64,000 nucleotides of DNA from a virus. The translations under genes and the position numbers were made by a program. Below, piece by piece: positions 7,808 through 16,479 of this stretch (position 1 is its first letter; each line of letters starts with the position of its first letter). The notes beneath the pieces were generated by a model. The model was not told where the DNA came from. It searched no databases and saw nothing but the letters and a program-made list of their open reading frames with translations. The stretch spans positions 62,001 through 126,000 of IMG/VR virus record IMGVR_UViG_3300050190_000082. One strand, written 5' to 3'.

Positions 7808-8968
7808 TTATTTTATTTTTAATTTGTTTATGTATTCATCTAAGATAGTTTCCACGTTATCTATATCATAGTACCAAATTTCCAGAAAATTATATCTATT
7901 TTTAAGAGCGTATTCTTTCTTACGTATGTCGTGTTCTTTTTGCTTTTCTAGATTTTGTTTCATAAAATAGTTCCCTTTTCCATCGTTACCATCATGGAAT
8001 TCCCCTTGGTATTCTATAAGTAGTTTATATTGAGGCAAGTAAAAGTCATAAGATAATAATCCATTACCTAAACCAACAAGACCATCAAATTTTTTCTGAG
8101 GTATGTAATATTCTTTTCTTAAATCAAAAACCCTCTTGCATTCTCTTTCACCTTTTGATGTACTACATTCTGGACAACCACTATTAAATCCTCCATTTCT
8201 ACTCCCAATACTAGCTTCCCACTCATGTCTACACTCTTTACATTTCCACCAAACATATTTCTTACTTCTTCGTGTATATTCTTTAGGTGATTTGTCATTT
8301 TTATTGTAATCCCATTCTTTACAAAGTTCAGGATTATCTAATAATAAATTGTAATCATCACTTGGTAATATATGATTACAATATGGGCACCCACTATTTT
8401 GACTTGTTCTATTATTTAAGCTAACTTTCCATTCATGCTTTGAGTTATTTTTACATTGCCACCATATATCTCTCGGTAATCCGCAAGTTACATCAAAAGG
8501 AGTCAAATCTCCATTTAATGTTGGATGCCATTCGGATGCTAATTCAGGATTAAGTGTTGCTAAACAGTTTGATAAACCAACTAATTTCCCAGCACAATAT
8601 GGGCAACCTTTATTAAAATGTATTTTTGCCCACGTAGAATTGAATATCTCACAACATTTTATATTTAAACATTGCCATTTCATATCTATATCGTTTGCAT
8701 TATATATTTGATTCTCAATTAATTTAAATGGTTTATTATTATTTTTAACCCACAAGTTGATATTTTGAATTGTATAAGGATTTGTTTTTTGAAATTTTTC
8801 AGGGAGTGATTTTAAATTATTTAACTTTGTAAAGTAAAAATAACCTTCTATATCTTTAAATACTAATTTTTGTTTATTATTTATATATTCTTTGCTAACT
8901 AATTCAATTCCTAACTCTAAATTCGAAACAATTTCCCTAACCTCTTCAATTGTTTTCTTTCTTGACAT
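7808..8968 (-). CDS. Zinc-ribbon nuclease, homing-endonuclease-like (paralogue 1)
   Basis: 386 residues. Middle section: repeated zinc-ribbon units with CxxC knuckles (CPYCAGK, CPYCNH, CPEC) and the spacer ATLNPELASEWHP seen in the Zn-ribbon repeats of many Firmicute phage proteins (PF14311-like). C-terminal section (about 285-386): YDFYLP...LLIEYQGEFHDG, then KEHDIRKKEYALKN, which fits a Vsr/PD-(D/E)XK nuclease core (D, ExQ, H, K). This matches free-standing homing-type nucleases rather than a restriction enzyme, as no methylase is present. A close paralogue lies at 15286-16449, and both carry the same hairpin leader upstream. Confidence 0.65.
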   Translation of the reverse strand: MSRKKTIEEVREIVSNLELGIELVSKEYINNKQKLVFKDIEGYFYFTKLNNLKSLPEKFQKTNPYTIQNINLWVKNNNKPFKLIENQIYNANDIDMKWQCLNIKCCEIFNSTWAKIHFNKGCPYCAGKLVGLSNCLATLNPELASEWHPTLNGDLTPFDVTCGLPRDIWWQCKNNSKHEWKVSLNNRTSQNSGCPYCNHILPSDDYNLLLDNPELCKEWDYNKNDKSPKEYTRRSKKYVWWKCKECRHEWEASIGSRNGGFNSGCPECSTSKGERECKRVFDLRKEYYIPQKKFDGLVGLGNGLLSYDFYLPQYKLLIEYQGEFHDGNDGKGNYFMKQNLEKQKEHDIRKKEYALKNRYNFLEIWYYDIDNVETILDEYINKLKIK

Positions 8969-8989
8969 AATCTTTTATCAATCCTTCCT

Positions 8990-9085
8990 TAATAGGTCTA
9001 TAATTTGGAATAAGACACTCAAACTCTAAGGAAAGTTCAAGCATCTCGTTTTAAAAGTTACAGACTTCGAACCCTGCAACTCAAC
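8990..9085 (-). ncRNA. Structured leader RNA of zinc-ribbon nuclease 1
   Basis: Read on the minus strand, GTTGCAG and CTGTAAC pair (7 bp, one G-U) around the 10-nt loop GGTTCGAAGT (hairpin at 9057-9080). A second hairpin CTTGAACT/AGTTTGAG follows toward the gene. The same loop and an analogous second hairpin lie ahead of the paralogous gene at 16449, with compensatory changes in the first stem. It occupies the leader 20-115 bases before the start codon. Confidence 0.55.
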
Positions 9086-9153
9086 CAAAAATTAATTTCA
9101 AATTTTTAAATCTACATAAAATAGAGACTTCTTTAAAAGCTCAAAACTTACCT

Positions 9154-9186
9154 CACTCATGCTCTCATATGCTTCCATTTACTCCA
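9154..9186. repeat. Cluster of short words shared with 14332-14366
   Basis: CACTCATGCTC, TATGCTTCCAT and TTTACTCCA occur here in sequence. The same three words recur at 14332-14366 in a different order. Both clusters are intergenic. They could be binding sites for one protein. The rest of 9086-9290 is AT-rich with no gene seen. Confidence 0.35.
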
Positions 9187-9292
9187 ATTCCCTAGCATAC
9201 AAATAAGTTAAAATCTCCCTTTTATTTGAAGGTAACAAAACTTTTTAAGCAAAATATAGTTTTGCTAATACAATTTTTTGTTCTTAAATCCG

Positions 9293-9328
9293 CACAACAA
9301 AAAGGAGAGTTATATTTCAACTCTCCTT
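9293..9328 (-). terminator. Hairpin repeat left of the surface-protein gene
   Basis: AAGGAGAGTT (9302-9311) pairs with AACTCTCCTT (9319-9328). On the minus strand it is followed by TTTTTGTTGTG. A very similar unit in the same orientation lies at 11003-11030, on the other side of the surface-protein gene. Confidence 0.6.
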
Positions 9329-9370
9329 AAAACATAATTAACTTATTTTTACAATATCAATCAATCCCAT

Positions 9371-9473
9371 TTCACAAAACTCAAATTTAGCGTATAATAA
9401 ACATAATAGTTAAGTAATATATTGAAAATCAAGAAAAATAACATTTGTATATATTATTTATTAGTAGTATAAT
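9371..9473 (+). promoter_or_regulatory. Two tandem promoters for the CWB2 surface-protein gene
   Basis: Promoter 1: TTCACA (9371-9376), 16 bases, TATAAT (9393-9398). Promoter 2: TTGTAT (9445-9450), 17 bases, TATAAT (9468-9473). A strong AAGGAGGTGA at about 9481 precedes only an 8-codon frame; the real gene starts at 9588, leaving a leader of about 110 nt containing GATATC/AATATC inverted repeats. Confidence 0.6.
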
Positions 9474-9587
9474 AATTAATAAGGAGGTGAGGACTGTTAG
9501 GGATATCTTTTAGAAATATCTTTGGTAAGAAACAGGACCATCCATTCGCTAAAAAAATATCCAAAAGAAGAGAGGGGAAAACACTAC

Positions 9588-10997
9588 ATGAAAAAAACTA
9601 AAAAGTTCTTAGCTAGTTTGGTAATTATGGGTATGGTTGCTACCATGGTCCCACTAAATGTTTTGGCAGCAACAGGGGTAACAACGGATCGAATTGGTGG
9701 TGCAGACAGATATCAAACTGCTAATGCCGTAGCAGATAAGATTGTATCTCCGACTACTGCAATCCTTGCCCCAGCTGAAAATGATAACTTGGTAGATGCC
9801 TTAGCGGCAGCACCATTAGCTGGAACCAAATCTCCTATTTTACTGACGCAAAGCAACACCCTGACTGCTGCTACAAAAACTGAACTGGCTAAACTAGGCG
9901 TTACAAAGGTCTATGTAGTTGGAGCAATCAGCAAAACAGTCGTCGACCAAGTAAGTGCAATGGGTATTACAGTTACCACTCTCCAAGGCGCTGATCGTAT
10001 TGCAACTGCGGCTATGATTTCTTCTAAACTCACCACCGCACCAGCAGGTTCATTCGTAGTTGGCTATAATGCTTTGGCAGATGCATTGTCGGTAGCTTCT
10101 TATGCAGCAGCTAATAACTATTCTATCTTAGTAGCAAATCCTGATGGAAGCCTTCCGGTATCCGAGGCCACTTATAAAGGTGCTAAAGTTTACACCGTCG
10201 GTGGACCTAAACTCGTAGCAGACATCGCTGGTGCTACTCGTCTCGCGGATACAGATCGATTCGCTACGAATAAAGTCGTGCTCGAAACTCTTGGTTACAC
10301 CTATAACAAAGTCTATGTTGCTAACGGAACACAGGCACACTTAGTTGACTCACTCGTTGCTTCATCCTTAGCTGCCTTAGATGGCGCTCCAATCGTTCTG
10401 ACAGACACATTTACTGGCGGGGATGCTACTGCAGCTGCCATCGGTACTAAACTTGCTGACAATGCGGTAGTGGTTGCACTTGGTGGAGATCAGGTTGTTA
10501 CGAATGAAACTTTGGCGAAGGTTACCAAAATAGATTATACTTACACTGTAACAGACGGTAAAGCCCAAATTACGAGGTACACAGGGGATGGTGGAGCTAT
10601 TGCAATACCAAGTACATTAGGTGGAGTTCCTGTCATAAGCATCGGCTACGACGCTTTTTTCTATTGCACAGGCTTAACTAGTATTAGTATTCCGCAAGGA
10701 GTCACAAGTATCGGTGACGGGGCTTTTGCCTTTTGCACAGGCTTAATTAGCATTACCATTCCTAAAGGAGTCACAAATGTATCCAGCTATGTCTTTTACT
10801 ATTGTCCAAACTTAACTACTATTAACTTTAACTCGGCAACAACAACTATATATGATGATTCATACACAATTCCAGACACAACAAAGATTATAGGATATGC
10901 CTCATCTACCGCAAAAGATTACGCTACAAAATATGGAAACACGTTCGAAGTTATACCAGAAACGTTAGCTGCTTTAATGGACAGGATTCATACTTAA
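9588..10997 (+). CDS. Secreted surface protein: CWB2 repeats plus leucine-rich repeats
   Basis: 469 residues; start at ATG 9588 (GAGGGGA upstream). Signal peptide MKKTKKFLASLVIMG...LAA. Three CWB2-type cell-wall-binding repeats follow (about residues 30-320), recognised by DRIGGADRYQTA, NLVDALAAAPLAG and VYVVGAISK-type units. The C-terminus has BspA-like leucine-rich repeats (TGLTSISIPQGVTSIGDGAF). CWB2 modules anchor proteins to anionic wall polymers in Clostridia. It is on the opposite strand to its neighbours, has its own promoters, is visibly GC-richer, and is bracketed by two similar hairpin repeats: an independently expressed cargo gene, probably of host origin, that would coat the lysogen surface. 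Confidence 0.85.
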   Translation: MKKTKKFLASLVIMGMVATMVPLNVLAATGVTTDRIGGADRYQTANAVADKIVSPTTAILAPAENDNLVDALAAAPLAGTKSPILLTQSNTLTAATKTELAKLGVTKVYVVGAISKTVVDQVSAMGITVTTLQGADRIATAAMISSKLTTAPAGSFVVGYNALADALSVASYAAANNYSILVANPDGSLPVSEATYKGAKVYTVGGPKLVADIAGATRLADTDRFATNKVVLETLGYTYNKVYVANGTQAHLVDSLVASSLAALDGAPIVLTDTFTGGDATAAAIGTKLADNAVVVALGGDQVVTNETLAKVTKIDYTYTVTDGKAQITRYTGDGGAIAIPSTLGGVPVISIGYDAFFYCTGLTSISIPQGVTSIGDGAFAFCTGLISITIPKGVTNVSSYVFYYCPNLTTINFNSATTTIYDDSYTIPDTTKIIGYASSTAKDYATKYGNTFEVIPETLAALMDRIHT

Positions 10998-11002
10998 ATA
11001 TA

Positions 11003-11033
11003 CACAACAAAAAAGAAGAGTAAAACTCTCCTT
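11003..11033. terminator. Hairpin repeat right of the surface-protein gene
   Basis: CACAACAAAAAA followed by the hairpin GAAGAGT-AAA-ACTCTC, closely matching the unit at 9293-9328 and in the same orientation. It can end minus-strand transcripts (T6 then GTTGTG) and may also help end the surface-protein transcript. Confidence 0.5.
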
Positions 11034-11132
11034 TAAGCTAAACTATAATTTCCACATATTCCCTATTGTAAATAAACCATAACCATGTTACATTTACCTT
11101 GCTTGATACCAAAGCAACCAAGTGTAGAATAT

Positions 11133-11212
11133 TGTTCTACATTCTTCAAAGGAGATTATGCCTTCTTTGAAGAGGGAAGAAGATCATATTAATTTATGGT
11201 CTTCTTTTTAAT
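11133..11212 (+). terminator. Tandem hairpins ending in a rightward terminator
   Basis: TGTAGAA/TTCTACA, then CTTCAAAG/CTTTGAAG, then GAAGATCATA (11179-11188) with TATGGTCTTC (11195-11204) followed by TTTTTAATT. The last hairpin is a good terminator on the plus strand, about 200 bases after the surface-protein gene. Confidence 0.65.
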
Positions 11213-11258
11213 TATCTATTTTGAATCTAGGTTTTGATACGTTGGTTCATTTTCGATC

Positions 11259-11888
11259 CTAAATACTTTTAATATACCTTAACCCATTAGTAGAACTACC
11301 AGTATATAGGACTTCACAATCAACAATTTTATTTATGCGTTGAGTTGCTAAATTTACTTCCTTTGCATCAATTTGTATAAGTGTAATATCATTCTCTATA
11401 CAAAATGCAAGTTTATTCTTTTTAACTGGAGATGTATTATTTACTTCCACAGCAATTTCTATTTTACCTTTGTGAGAAAATGCAATATCAAATATAAAGA
11501 TACAATCAGCTACTCCTTTATATTTGCAAAAATTACATGGATGAGACTTAAAATATGTATAGTCTTCATCCATAATTAAAATATTTTGATTCCACTTGCC
11601 ACGTTCACTATCTGAAAATCTTGTATCAAATAATTCACAATCTTCTTCATAGGTATATGCTTTAATACATTGACAACACTGACCACTATGATAAGGTTCC
11701 ATTACACCTGATTCTTTATAGACATAGGATTCCATTGACCCAAATCCCATTCTGTCTATATCTATATGAAATCTGTATCCTTCTTGGTCTTGAAAAATAA
11801 CATCTTTATTGACAATCCAGTCCATTAGATACCCTTTGTTGTAATAATGTAATCCACCTTCATTTGACTTTAGTTCTGTAATCTTCAA
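11259..11888 (-). CDS. Cysteine-cluster protein with PD-(D/E)XK-like nuclease core
   Basis: 209 residues, starting with TTG at 11888 (GGAGATG 10 bases upstream). A cysteine cluster (GQCCQCIKAY and later HPCNFCKYKG) probably binds zinc. The C-terminal part has FDIAFSHKGKIEIAVEVNN...KKNKLAF, matching a D...(E)VExN...K nuclease core of the kind seen in CoiA-like proteins. Probable endonuclease of unknown target. Its leader contains several hairpins and a terminator-like stem. Confidence 0.45.
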   Translation of the reverse strand: MKITELKSNEGGLHYYNKGYLMDWIVNKDVIFQDQEGYRFHIDIDRMGFGSMESYVYKESGVMEPYHSGQCCQCIKAYTYEEDCELFDTRFSDSERGKWNQNILIMDEDYTYFKSHPCNFCKYKGVADCIFIFDIAFSHKGKIEIAVEVNNTSPVKKNKLAFCIENDITLIQIDAKEVNLATQRINKIVDCEVLYTGSSTNGLRYIKSI

Positions 11889-11904
11889 AATTTAAACATC
11901 TCCT

Positions 11905-12055
11905 TCAAAATTGATATAAAAATAAGAGAGTATTATAACTCTCAAAATATAAATTCAAATTCTGGACATAAATATTGAGCTTGTCTCAATATTTTGGACA
12001 GAGATTATGACGCTTCATAATCTAACCTGCTTCGTCGTCCCTATATCCCTAATTC
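11905..12055 (-). ncRNA. Hairpin-rich leader with possible attenuator
   Basis: On the minus strand, in order: GATTATGA/TCATAATC, AAATATTGAG/CTCAATATTT (10 bp, flanked by TGTCC on both sides), then GAGAGTTATAATACTCTC followed by TTATTTTTAT, a terminator-like stem 35-40 bases before the TTG start of the 11259-11888 gene. A terminator inside the leader suggests transcription attenuation. No ligand class was recognised. Confidence 0.4.
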
Positions 12056-12075
12056 ATACACTTATCTATAAGCAA

Positions 12076-12113
12076 AAGGGGATTCTCTGTATTAAAGTAT
12101 AGAGAAGTCCCCT
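12076..12113 (-). terminator. Terminator of the SF2-like ATPase gene
   Basis: Minus strand: AAGGGGA-CTTCTCT pairs with AGAGAA-TCCCCTT across a 9-base loop, then TTTGCTTAT. It lies just past the stop codon of the 12126 gene. Confidence 0.75.
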
Positions 12114-12125
12114 TAACAATATATA

Positions 12126-14087
12126 TTAGAAATTTATGTATCTTCTATTAGATTCTATATCCATATTATTATCTTTTAAATATTGCAACATAATTGGTTT
12201 AATCATTGACTTCTTAAATGTATCAGATTTAATATCCAATAATTCTTTTACTTTTGCTTTACTTAATCCTTGTTCAAGTAGTGTTTCATTCAAAATCAAT
12301 CCATCTCTATAATCTTCATCTGCTAAAACTTTATCAAAGAACTCAATCAAAGTTTCAACTACATCTTTTTTATTCTCTACAACCTTACCACTTTTCTTTG
12401 ATTGATATTTTAATCCCCAATTATATGTAATTTGGATATCAGGCATAGCTTTTTCAATAAGAGCATCAACTTCTTTATCTCTGTTTATCAAATAAGCATA
12501 AGTTTCAGGACAACCACCATCTACATATCCACGAGATTTAACTCTATTTAATGTTTGTACTATTAATGAACTAATCACAGATACTTTAACTTTCTCAAAT
12601 TCCTCTTGTTTGTATTTTCTATTGCCTTTGATTGGAATAAGAGTAGTATCTAAAGAATTAAATTTATCTGCTGATAGTTCATTCTCACTTACTGAACTTG
12701 TAAAATACATTAATGGATATATTGCATCTGGTAAAAGTTGAATCCCTAATACAAATATTAAATCAAACTCACTCCATTTATTACTTCCTATTGTCCTTCC
12801 ATAATGAGTAATATCAATTTGATCTATTTTCTCATATCCTTTAAATGCTTCTCTAATAATCTTATCTCTTTCTTCACCATTAGTAACTATCAATACTTTT
12901 TCAGCATCAGTTATTTTGCTTTTAATATCTTCAATAATTGTATCTAATAACCCATCCTCTAATCCTTTTCTCATTGATGCAGAAGAACCAGTTACTCCAT
13001 TAAAAATGTTTAAGTGCATATTCTTATATGATTTAATTTGTGGTAAATCTCTTACATCTGACTTGTTGTTAATCTCATATAAATAGTTAATACCTGATGT
13101 AGCGTCTAATGTTACTTTGTAGAAATAAGGATTATCCATATCAATGTACTTATATGTAATTATGGATTTATATTTTATATCGTCACTAATATTTACATAC
13201 CCACCAGTAGCTAACATTGTTCTAATTGCCAGATATGATTCTTTTGCTTGTTTATCTTTGCAAGTGAAGAATAATTCATCTAGTCCTTCAGGCACTTCAA
13301 TATTTTCAAAGGTAGAAAAGAATACGCTATTTTTCTTTATGTCATATGGCTTTAAAAATTCCTTCTTAATCTTAGTTACAAAACCATTAAATCTATCATA
13401 AATATCTTCATTACCCATATTCATAATTGCATTTTCCATTGCACAGATTGAGTTCATGCTGACTGTCATAAATTGAACATTGTTTATGGCTTCATCCACA
13501 ATCAATCTCTCCCTATAAAAAGTATTATATTTACCATGTTTAGTGTTAATTCTTTTATCAGACCACTCACATAATTTATTTACTTCATCTTTGTCAATCA
13601 ATTGTAGAAATCCATTATGAGTTAATACAATCACTGGATATTCTTTTAATTCTTCATTATCAATGGAGTTTCTTTTTCTATCATTAAGTTTATCAAATCC
13701 ACTGTGATAAGCATAAGCTAATTCTATTCCTGCTTTTCTATTAATTGATCTCACAGTTTCATCGCAATCTTCTTTTGTAAGTTTTAATATAATTGTCCCA
13801 GAATATGGTTGTAATAATTTGTTGTTTAACATGTAGGAAATACCATTATTCATTGCTGTAGATTTTCCACAACCAGTAGGAAAGTTGACTATTGCTTTCT
13901 TATCTCTGATAGGGTAAAACATAATGTAATAAAGTAATTGTTTAAGTCCTTTGTAGTATTCTCCACCACTAGGAATAATGACGTTGTAAGTTGCTAATTC
14001 TTTGATTGTTAATTCTGTTGCTTCTGCTACATGTTTCTTTTTTGTTTCAAGTTCCATCTTTTCTAGAAATTCTTTGTAATTCATCAT
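12126..14087 (-). CDS. SF2-like helicase/ATPase
   Basis: 653 residues from ATG 14087, which has AAGGAG 9 bases upstream; the longer TTG frame from 14105 overlaps that site. Walker A is FPTGCGKST (residues 69-77, K75) and motif II is IVDEA (D198-E199). Later segments (TDAEKVLIVTNGEERDKI, HYGRTIGSNKWSEFDLIFV) fit the second helicase domain of superfamily 2. Probably a phage DNA helicase or translocase in replication or recombination. Its leader forms a pseudoknot shared with the nuclease gene at 55550. It is transcribed alone, ending at its own terminator. Confidence 0.6.
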   Translation of the reverse strand: MMNYKEFLEKMELETKKKHVAEATELTIKELATYNVIIPSGGEYYKGLKQLLYYIMFYPIRDKKAIVNFPTGCGKSTAMNNGISYMLNNKLLQPYSGTIILKLTKEDCDETVRSINRKAGIELAYAYHSGFDKLNDRKRNSIDNEELKEYPVIVLTHNGFLQLIDKDEVNKLCEWSDKRINTKHGKYNTFYRERLIVDEAINNVQFMTVSMNSICAMENAIMNMGNEDIYDRFNGFVTKIKKEFLKPYDIKKNSVFFSTFENIEVPEGLDELFFTCKDKQAKESYLAIRTMLATGGYVNISDDIKYKSIITYKYIDMDNPYFYKVTLDATSGINYLYEINNKSDVRDLPQIKSYKNMHLNIFNGVTGSSASMRKGLEDGLLDTIIEDIKSKITDAEKVLIVTNGEERDKIIREAFKGYEKIDQIDITHYGRTIGSNKWSEFDLIFVLGIQLLPDAIYPLMYFTSSVSENELSADKFNSLDTTLIPIKGNRKYKQEEFEKVKVSVISSLIVQTLNRVKSRGYVDGGCPETYAYLINRDKEVDALIEKAMPDIQITYNWGLKYQSKKSGKVVENKKDVVETLIEFFDKVLADEDYRDGLILNETLLEQGLSKAKVKELLDIKSDTFKKSMIKPIMLQYLKDNNMDIESNRRYINF

Positions 14088-14089
14088 TG

Positions 14090-14206
14090 TTAACATCTCC
14101 TTCAATATTGTCCTTAAAAATATAATAAACAGACAGGCACTAAGGATTGTGCTTTTCGGATGGCCTACCCTAGTCTGTTTATTTGTGCCAAATTAAGACA
14201 CACAAA
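14090..14206 (-). ncRNA. Pseudoknot leader RNA, copy 1
   Basis: Minus strand, 5-prime to 3-prime: a hairpin TTTGTG/CACAAA; an outer stem AAACAGAC/GTCTGTTT (14180-14173 with 14134-14127); the conserved CGAAAAGC; an inner hairpin GCAC-AATCCTTA-GTGC; then TTTTTAAGGAC, whose TAAGGA (14116-14111) can pair with TCCTTA in the inner loop (14146-14141); then AATATTGAAGGAG and the start codon. Copy 2 at 55560-55663 keeps the core and pseudoknot but has a different outer stem. The position just before the ribosome binding site suggests translational control. Confidence 0.55.
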
Positions 14207-14208
14207 AA

Positions 14209-14230
14209 GCACCTCAATAAGAAGTGTTTT
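14209..14230 (-). terminator. Small terminator upstream of pseudoknot leader 1
   Basis: Minus strand CACTTC-TTATT-GAGGTG then CTTTTTGTGTG. A second hairpin, AGGAGAG.../CTCCCCT, lies at 14254-14282. Confidence 0.5.
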
Positions 14231-14331
14231 TAATCTGCCATAATTTTTTAATAAAAGGAGAGCTATTTTAACAATAACTCCCCTAAACCCTATAAAATCA
14301 TTTTACACTTTTAGAATACCATTATTTACGT

Positions 14332-14366
14332 CACTCATGCTCCTATTTACTCCATAATGCTTCCAT
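14332..14366. repeat. Cluster of short words shared with 9154-9186
   Basis: CACTCATGCTC (14332-14342), TTTACTCCA (14346-14354) and AATGCTTCCAT (14356-14366). Same words as at 9154-9186 in another order. Confidence 0.35.
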
Positions 14367-14422
14367 ATACTACCCAATCTGTTTTGAAAATCACGATCAA
14401 TTAAAATTCCAATTTTAATCTG

Positions 14423-14536
14423 TTAGAGATTATGTAAGTCAATTACACTAATATGAGCCATATTTAAGAGTTTGAAGTATAATGTGATACATAAATTGGT
14501 ATAAGATGTAGAAATTTTACTTAGAATATTTGACAT
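14423..14536 (-). CDS. Small protein downstream of the holin, 37 aa
   Basis: A short frame with a strong AAAGGAG site 9 bases before ATG 14536. The product starts MSNILSKISTSYTNL and has a modest hydrophobic centre. Not recognised. It begins 37 bases after the holin stop codon and would be cotranslated in the lysis operon. Confidence 0.4.
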   Translation of the reverse strand: MSNILSKISTSYTNLCITLYFKLLNMAHISVIDLHNL

Positions 14537-14572
14537 AATTATTTCTCCTTTTATAATTATTATTGATTTGAA

Positions 14573-15256
14573 TTATACTGTTGGAGTAATGCTTTTTTGT
14601 ACATTTTCAATAACATGTTTAATTGCTACTTCTGCATCTGCCGTAGCCTTAGCTAAAACTTGATTATAAATTTCCTTCATCATATCTTCTGATACAACAA
14701 TAGGAGATACACTAACAGGCGTAGGAATAACTTCTACTGGAGTCTGAATTTCTGGTGTAATTGGAGTTTCTGGAACTATTTCAGGAATGTCTTCAATCAC
14801 AGGAATAGCAGGTGCTTCAGAGGTTTGGATATCTTCAGGAATACTTGGAACTTCGTCTAAAATAGGCTGTATTGAGTTGAATTGTTCAGTTTGGATGATT
14901 GGTTGGGTATCAATATTTGGAACGCTTAGAACATCATTTAAACCTTGTTTTAGTTGATTAACGCAAGGCTCAATTAATGATTTCCATTGATCTGATGTCA
15001 ACTTAATACCATACTTCTCAGCAATTATTTGGGCTGATGCTAATGCAGAATTTAGTTTCTGTTCATTATTAAGTCCCAACTCTTTTGAAATTTGATTTGA
15101 GTATGCAACCGCATTTAGCGATATGACCTTTGCTGTTTCAAGTTGCTTTGTTGATAGATGTTGACGAATAAAAATAACCAAATAACCCACAAGAATAGGT
15201 GTAGCCGTAGTAACGATAGTGAGAATCAAATTGTACAAAATTGTAGTAAAATCCAT
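14573..15256 (-). CDS. Holin, LLH-family-like, with long Pro-rich extension
   Basis: 227 residues. One N-terminal transmembrane helix (about 8-29), then RQHLSTKQLETAKVISLNAV and EKYGIKLTSDQWKSLIE, which match the layout of LLH-type phage holins (one helix plus an amphipathic helical region). The family is usually about half this length; here a low-complexity Pro/Ile/Val/Glu stretch (about 110-185) and a further helix are added. Holins permeabilise the membrane at the end of infection so that the endolysin reaches the wall. AGGAGATG precedes ATG 15256. It sits with other lysis genes. Confidence 0.7.
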   Translation of the reverse strand: MDFTTILYNLILTIVTTATPILVGYLVIFIRQHLSTKQLETAKVISLNAVAYSNQISKELGLNNEQKLNSALASAQIIAEKYGIKLTSDQWKSLIEPCVNQLKQGLNDVLSVPNIDTQPIIQTEQFNSIQPILDEVPSIPEDIQTSEAPAIPVIEDIPEIVPETPITPEIQTPVEVIPTPVSVSPIVVSEDMMKEIYNQVLAKATADAEVAIKHVIENVQKSITPTV

Positions 15257-15285
15257 GTTCTTACATCTCCTAATTATTTATTTGT

Positions 15286-16449
15286 TTATATTAAAAAAGA
15301 ATTACCTTTGTTAGATAATTCTTTAAGATAGTTGTCCAATATTGTTTCAATATTATCAAAATCCCAATACCAAATCTCTAAAAAATTATATCCATTAGAT
15401 AATGCATATTCTTTCTTACGCTTATCATGTTCTTGTTGTCTTGCGAATTGTTTTTCTGCAAATTCTAGTCCTTTGCCTTTAAAATCTATTGGCTTCTCAT
15501 GTTGTTCTCCTTGAAATTCTATCAAAAGATTATATTTTGGGACATAAAAATCGTATGATAATAAACCACCACCTAAACCAATAAGCCCTTTAAATTCTTT
15601 TTGAGGTATGAAATAAATATTATTTTTATTATTGAATAATTTAATTGCTTTTTCTCCTACTGATTTGTTACATTCTGGGCAACCGTTATTATTTCTTTTA
15701 CATATGGGCGTTTCCCATTCATGTCCACATTCTTTACATAACCACCATGCGTATTTGCCACTTCCACATGTTACATCATAAGGAGTCAAATCTCCATTCT
15801 TAGTAGGATGCCATTCTTTAGCTAGTTCAGGATTAAGTGTTGCTAAACAATTCGATAACCCTACTTGTCTTCCAGCACAAAATGGGCAACCTGCACCAAT
15901 ACTAATATGCCCCCAATCACATTTAAATTTTTCCCCACATTTTAGACACTGCCATTCTAATTTTTTATCAGACCCATTATATTCTTTGCTAACAAGTATA
16001 AATGGTTTATTATTAAACGTACACCATAATTCTATGTTTTGAAGTGTATATGGGTTTGTTTTACCAAATATTTCAGGCACTCCTTGTTGTTGTAAGGTTA
16101 CTAAGGATAAGGCATAGAAATACCCTTCACTATCTTTAAATATCAATTTATTATAAGCTCTTATATATATATCACTTATTAACTCTAATGGTATATTATT
16201 TAATTCTATTAAGAGTTTAATATTTTGTATTGTATATGAGTTAGATTTATGAAATTTTCTCGCTTTTTTATTAGTAATAAGATTATTCAATTCAACCTCA
16301 TAATAGTAACCATCTTTATCTTTTATTAATAATTTTTGGTAATTATTTATGTAATATTTAGTTAGCAATTCATATCCCAAACTATTAATAATTTCTTCAA
16401 CCTCTTGGATAGTATGTTTCTGTGAGTTTTTACGTCCTCTATCTGACAT
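15286..16449 (-). CDS. Zinc-ribbon nuclease, homing-endonuclease-like (paralogue 2)
   Basis: 387 residues and clearly related to the protein at 7808-8968: the same VGLSNCLATLNPELA zinc-ribbon unit, the same C-terminal YDFYVP...LLIEFQGEQHEK, and KRKKEYALSNGYNFLEIWY. The N-terminal part has two repeats of a small beta-rich unit (LLTKYYINNYQKLLIKDKDG and LISDIYIRAYNKLIFKDSEG) that may recognise DNA. Predicted free-standing Vsr/PD-(D/E)XK-type nuclease inserted within the lysis region between holin and DUF1003-like genes. AAGGGGA precedes ATG 16449. Confidence 0.65.
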   Translation of the reverse strand: MSDRGRKNSQKHTIQEVEEIINSLGYELLTKYYINNYQKLLIKDKDGYYYEVELNNLITNKKARKFHKSNSYTIQNIKLLIELNNIPLELISDIYIRAYNKLIFKDSEGYFYALSLVTLQQQGVPEIFGKTNPYTLQNIELWCTFNNKPFILVSKEYNGSDKKLEWQCLKCGEKFKCDWGHISIGAGCPFCAGRQVGLSNCLATLNPELAKEWHPTKNGDLTPYDVTCGSGKYAWWLCKECGHEWETPICKRNNNGCPECNKSVGEKAIKLFNNKNNIYFIPQKEFKGLIGLGGGLLSYDFYVPKYNLLIEFQGEQHEKPIDFKGKGLEFAEKQFARQQEHDKRKKEYALSNGYNFLEIWYWDFDNIETILDNYLKELSNKGNSFLI

Positions 16450-16479
16450 TATTTAATTTCCCCTTCCGTCATAGAAAAG

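Noticed and set aside
7808-16449. Insertion sequences based on the two similar nuclease genes
   Set aside because: No transposase fold, terminal inverted repeats or target duplications flank either copy; nuclease-type mobility fits better.
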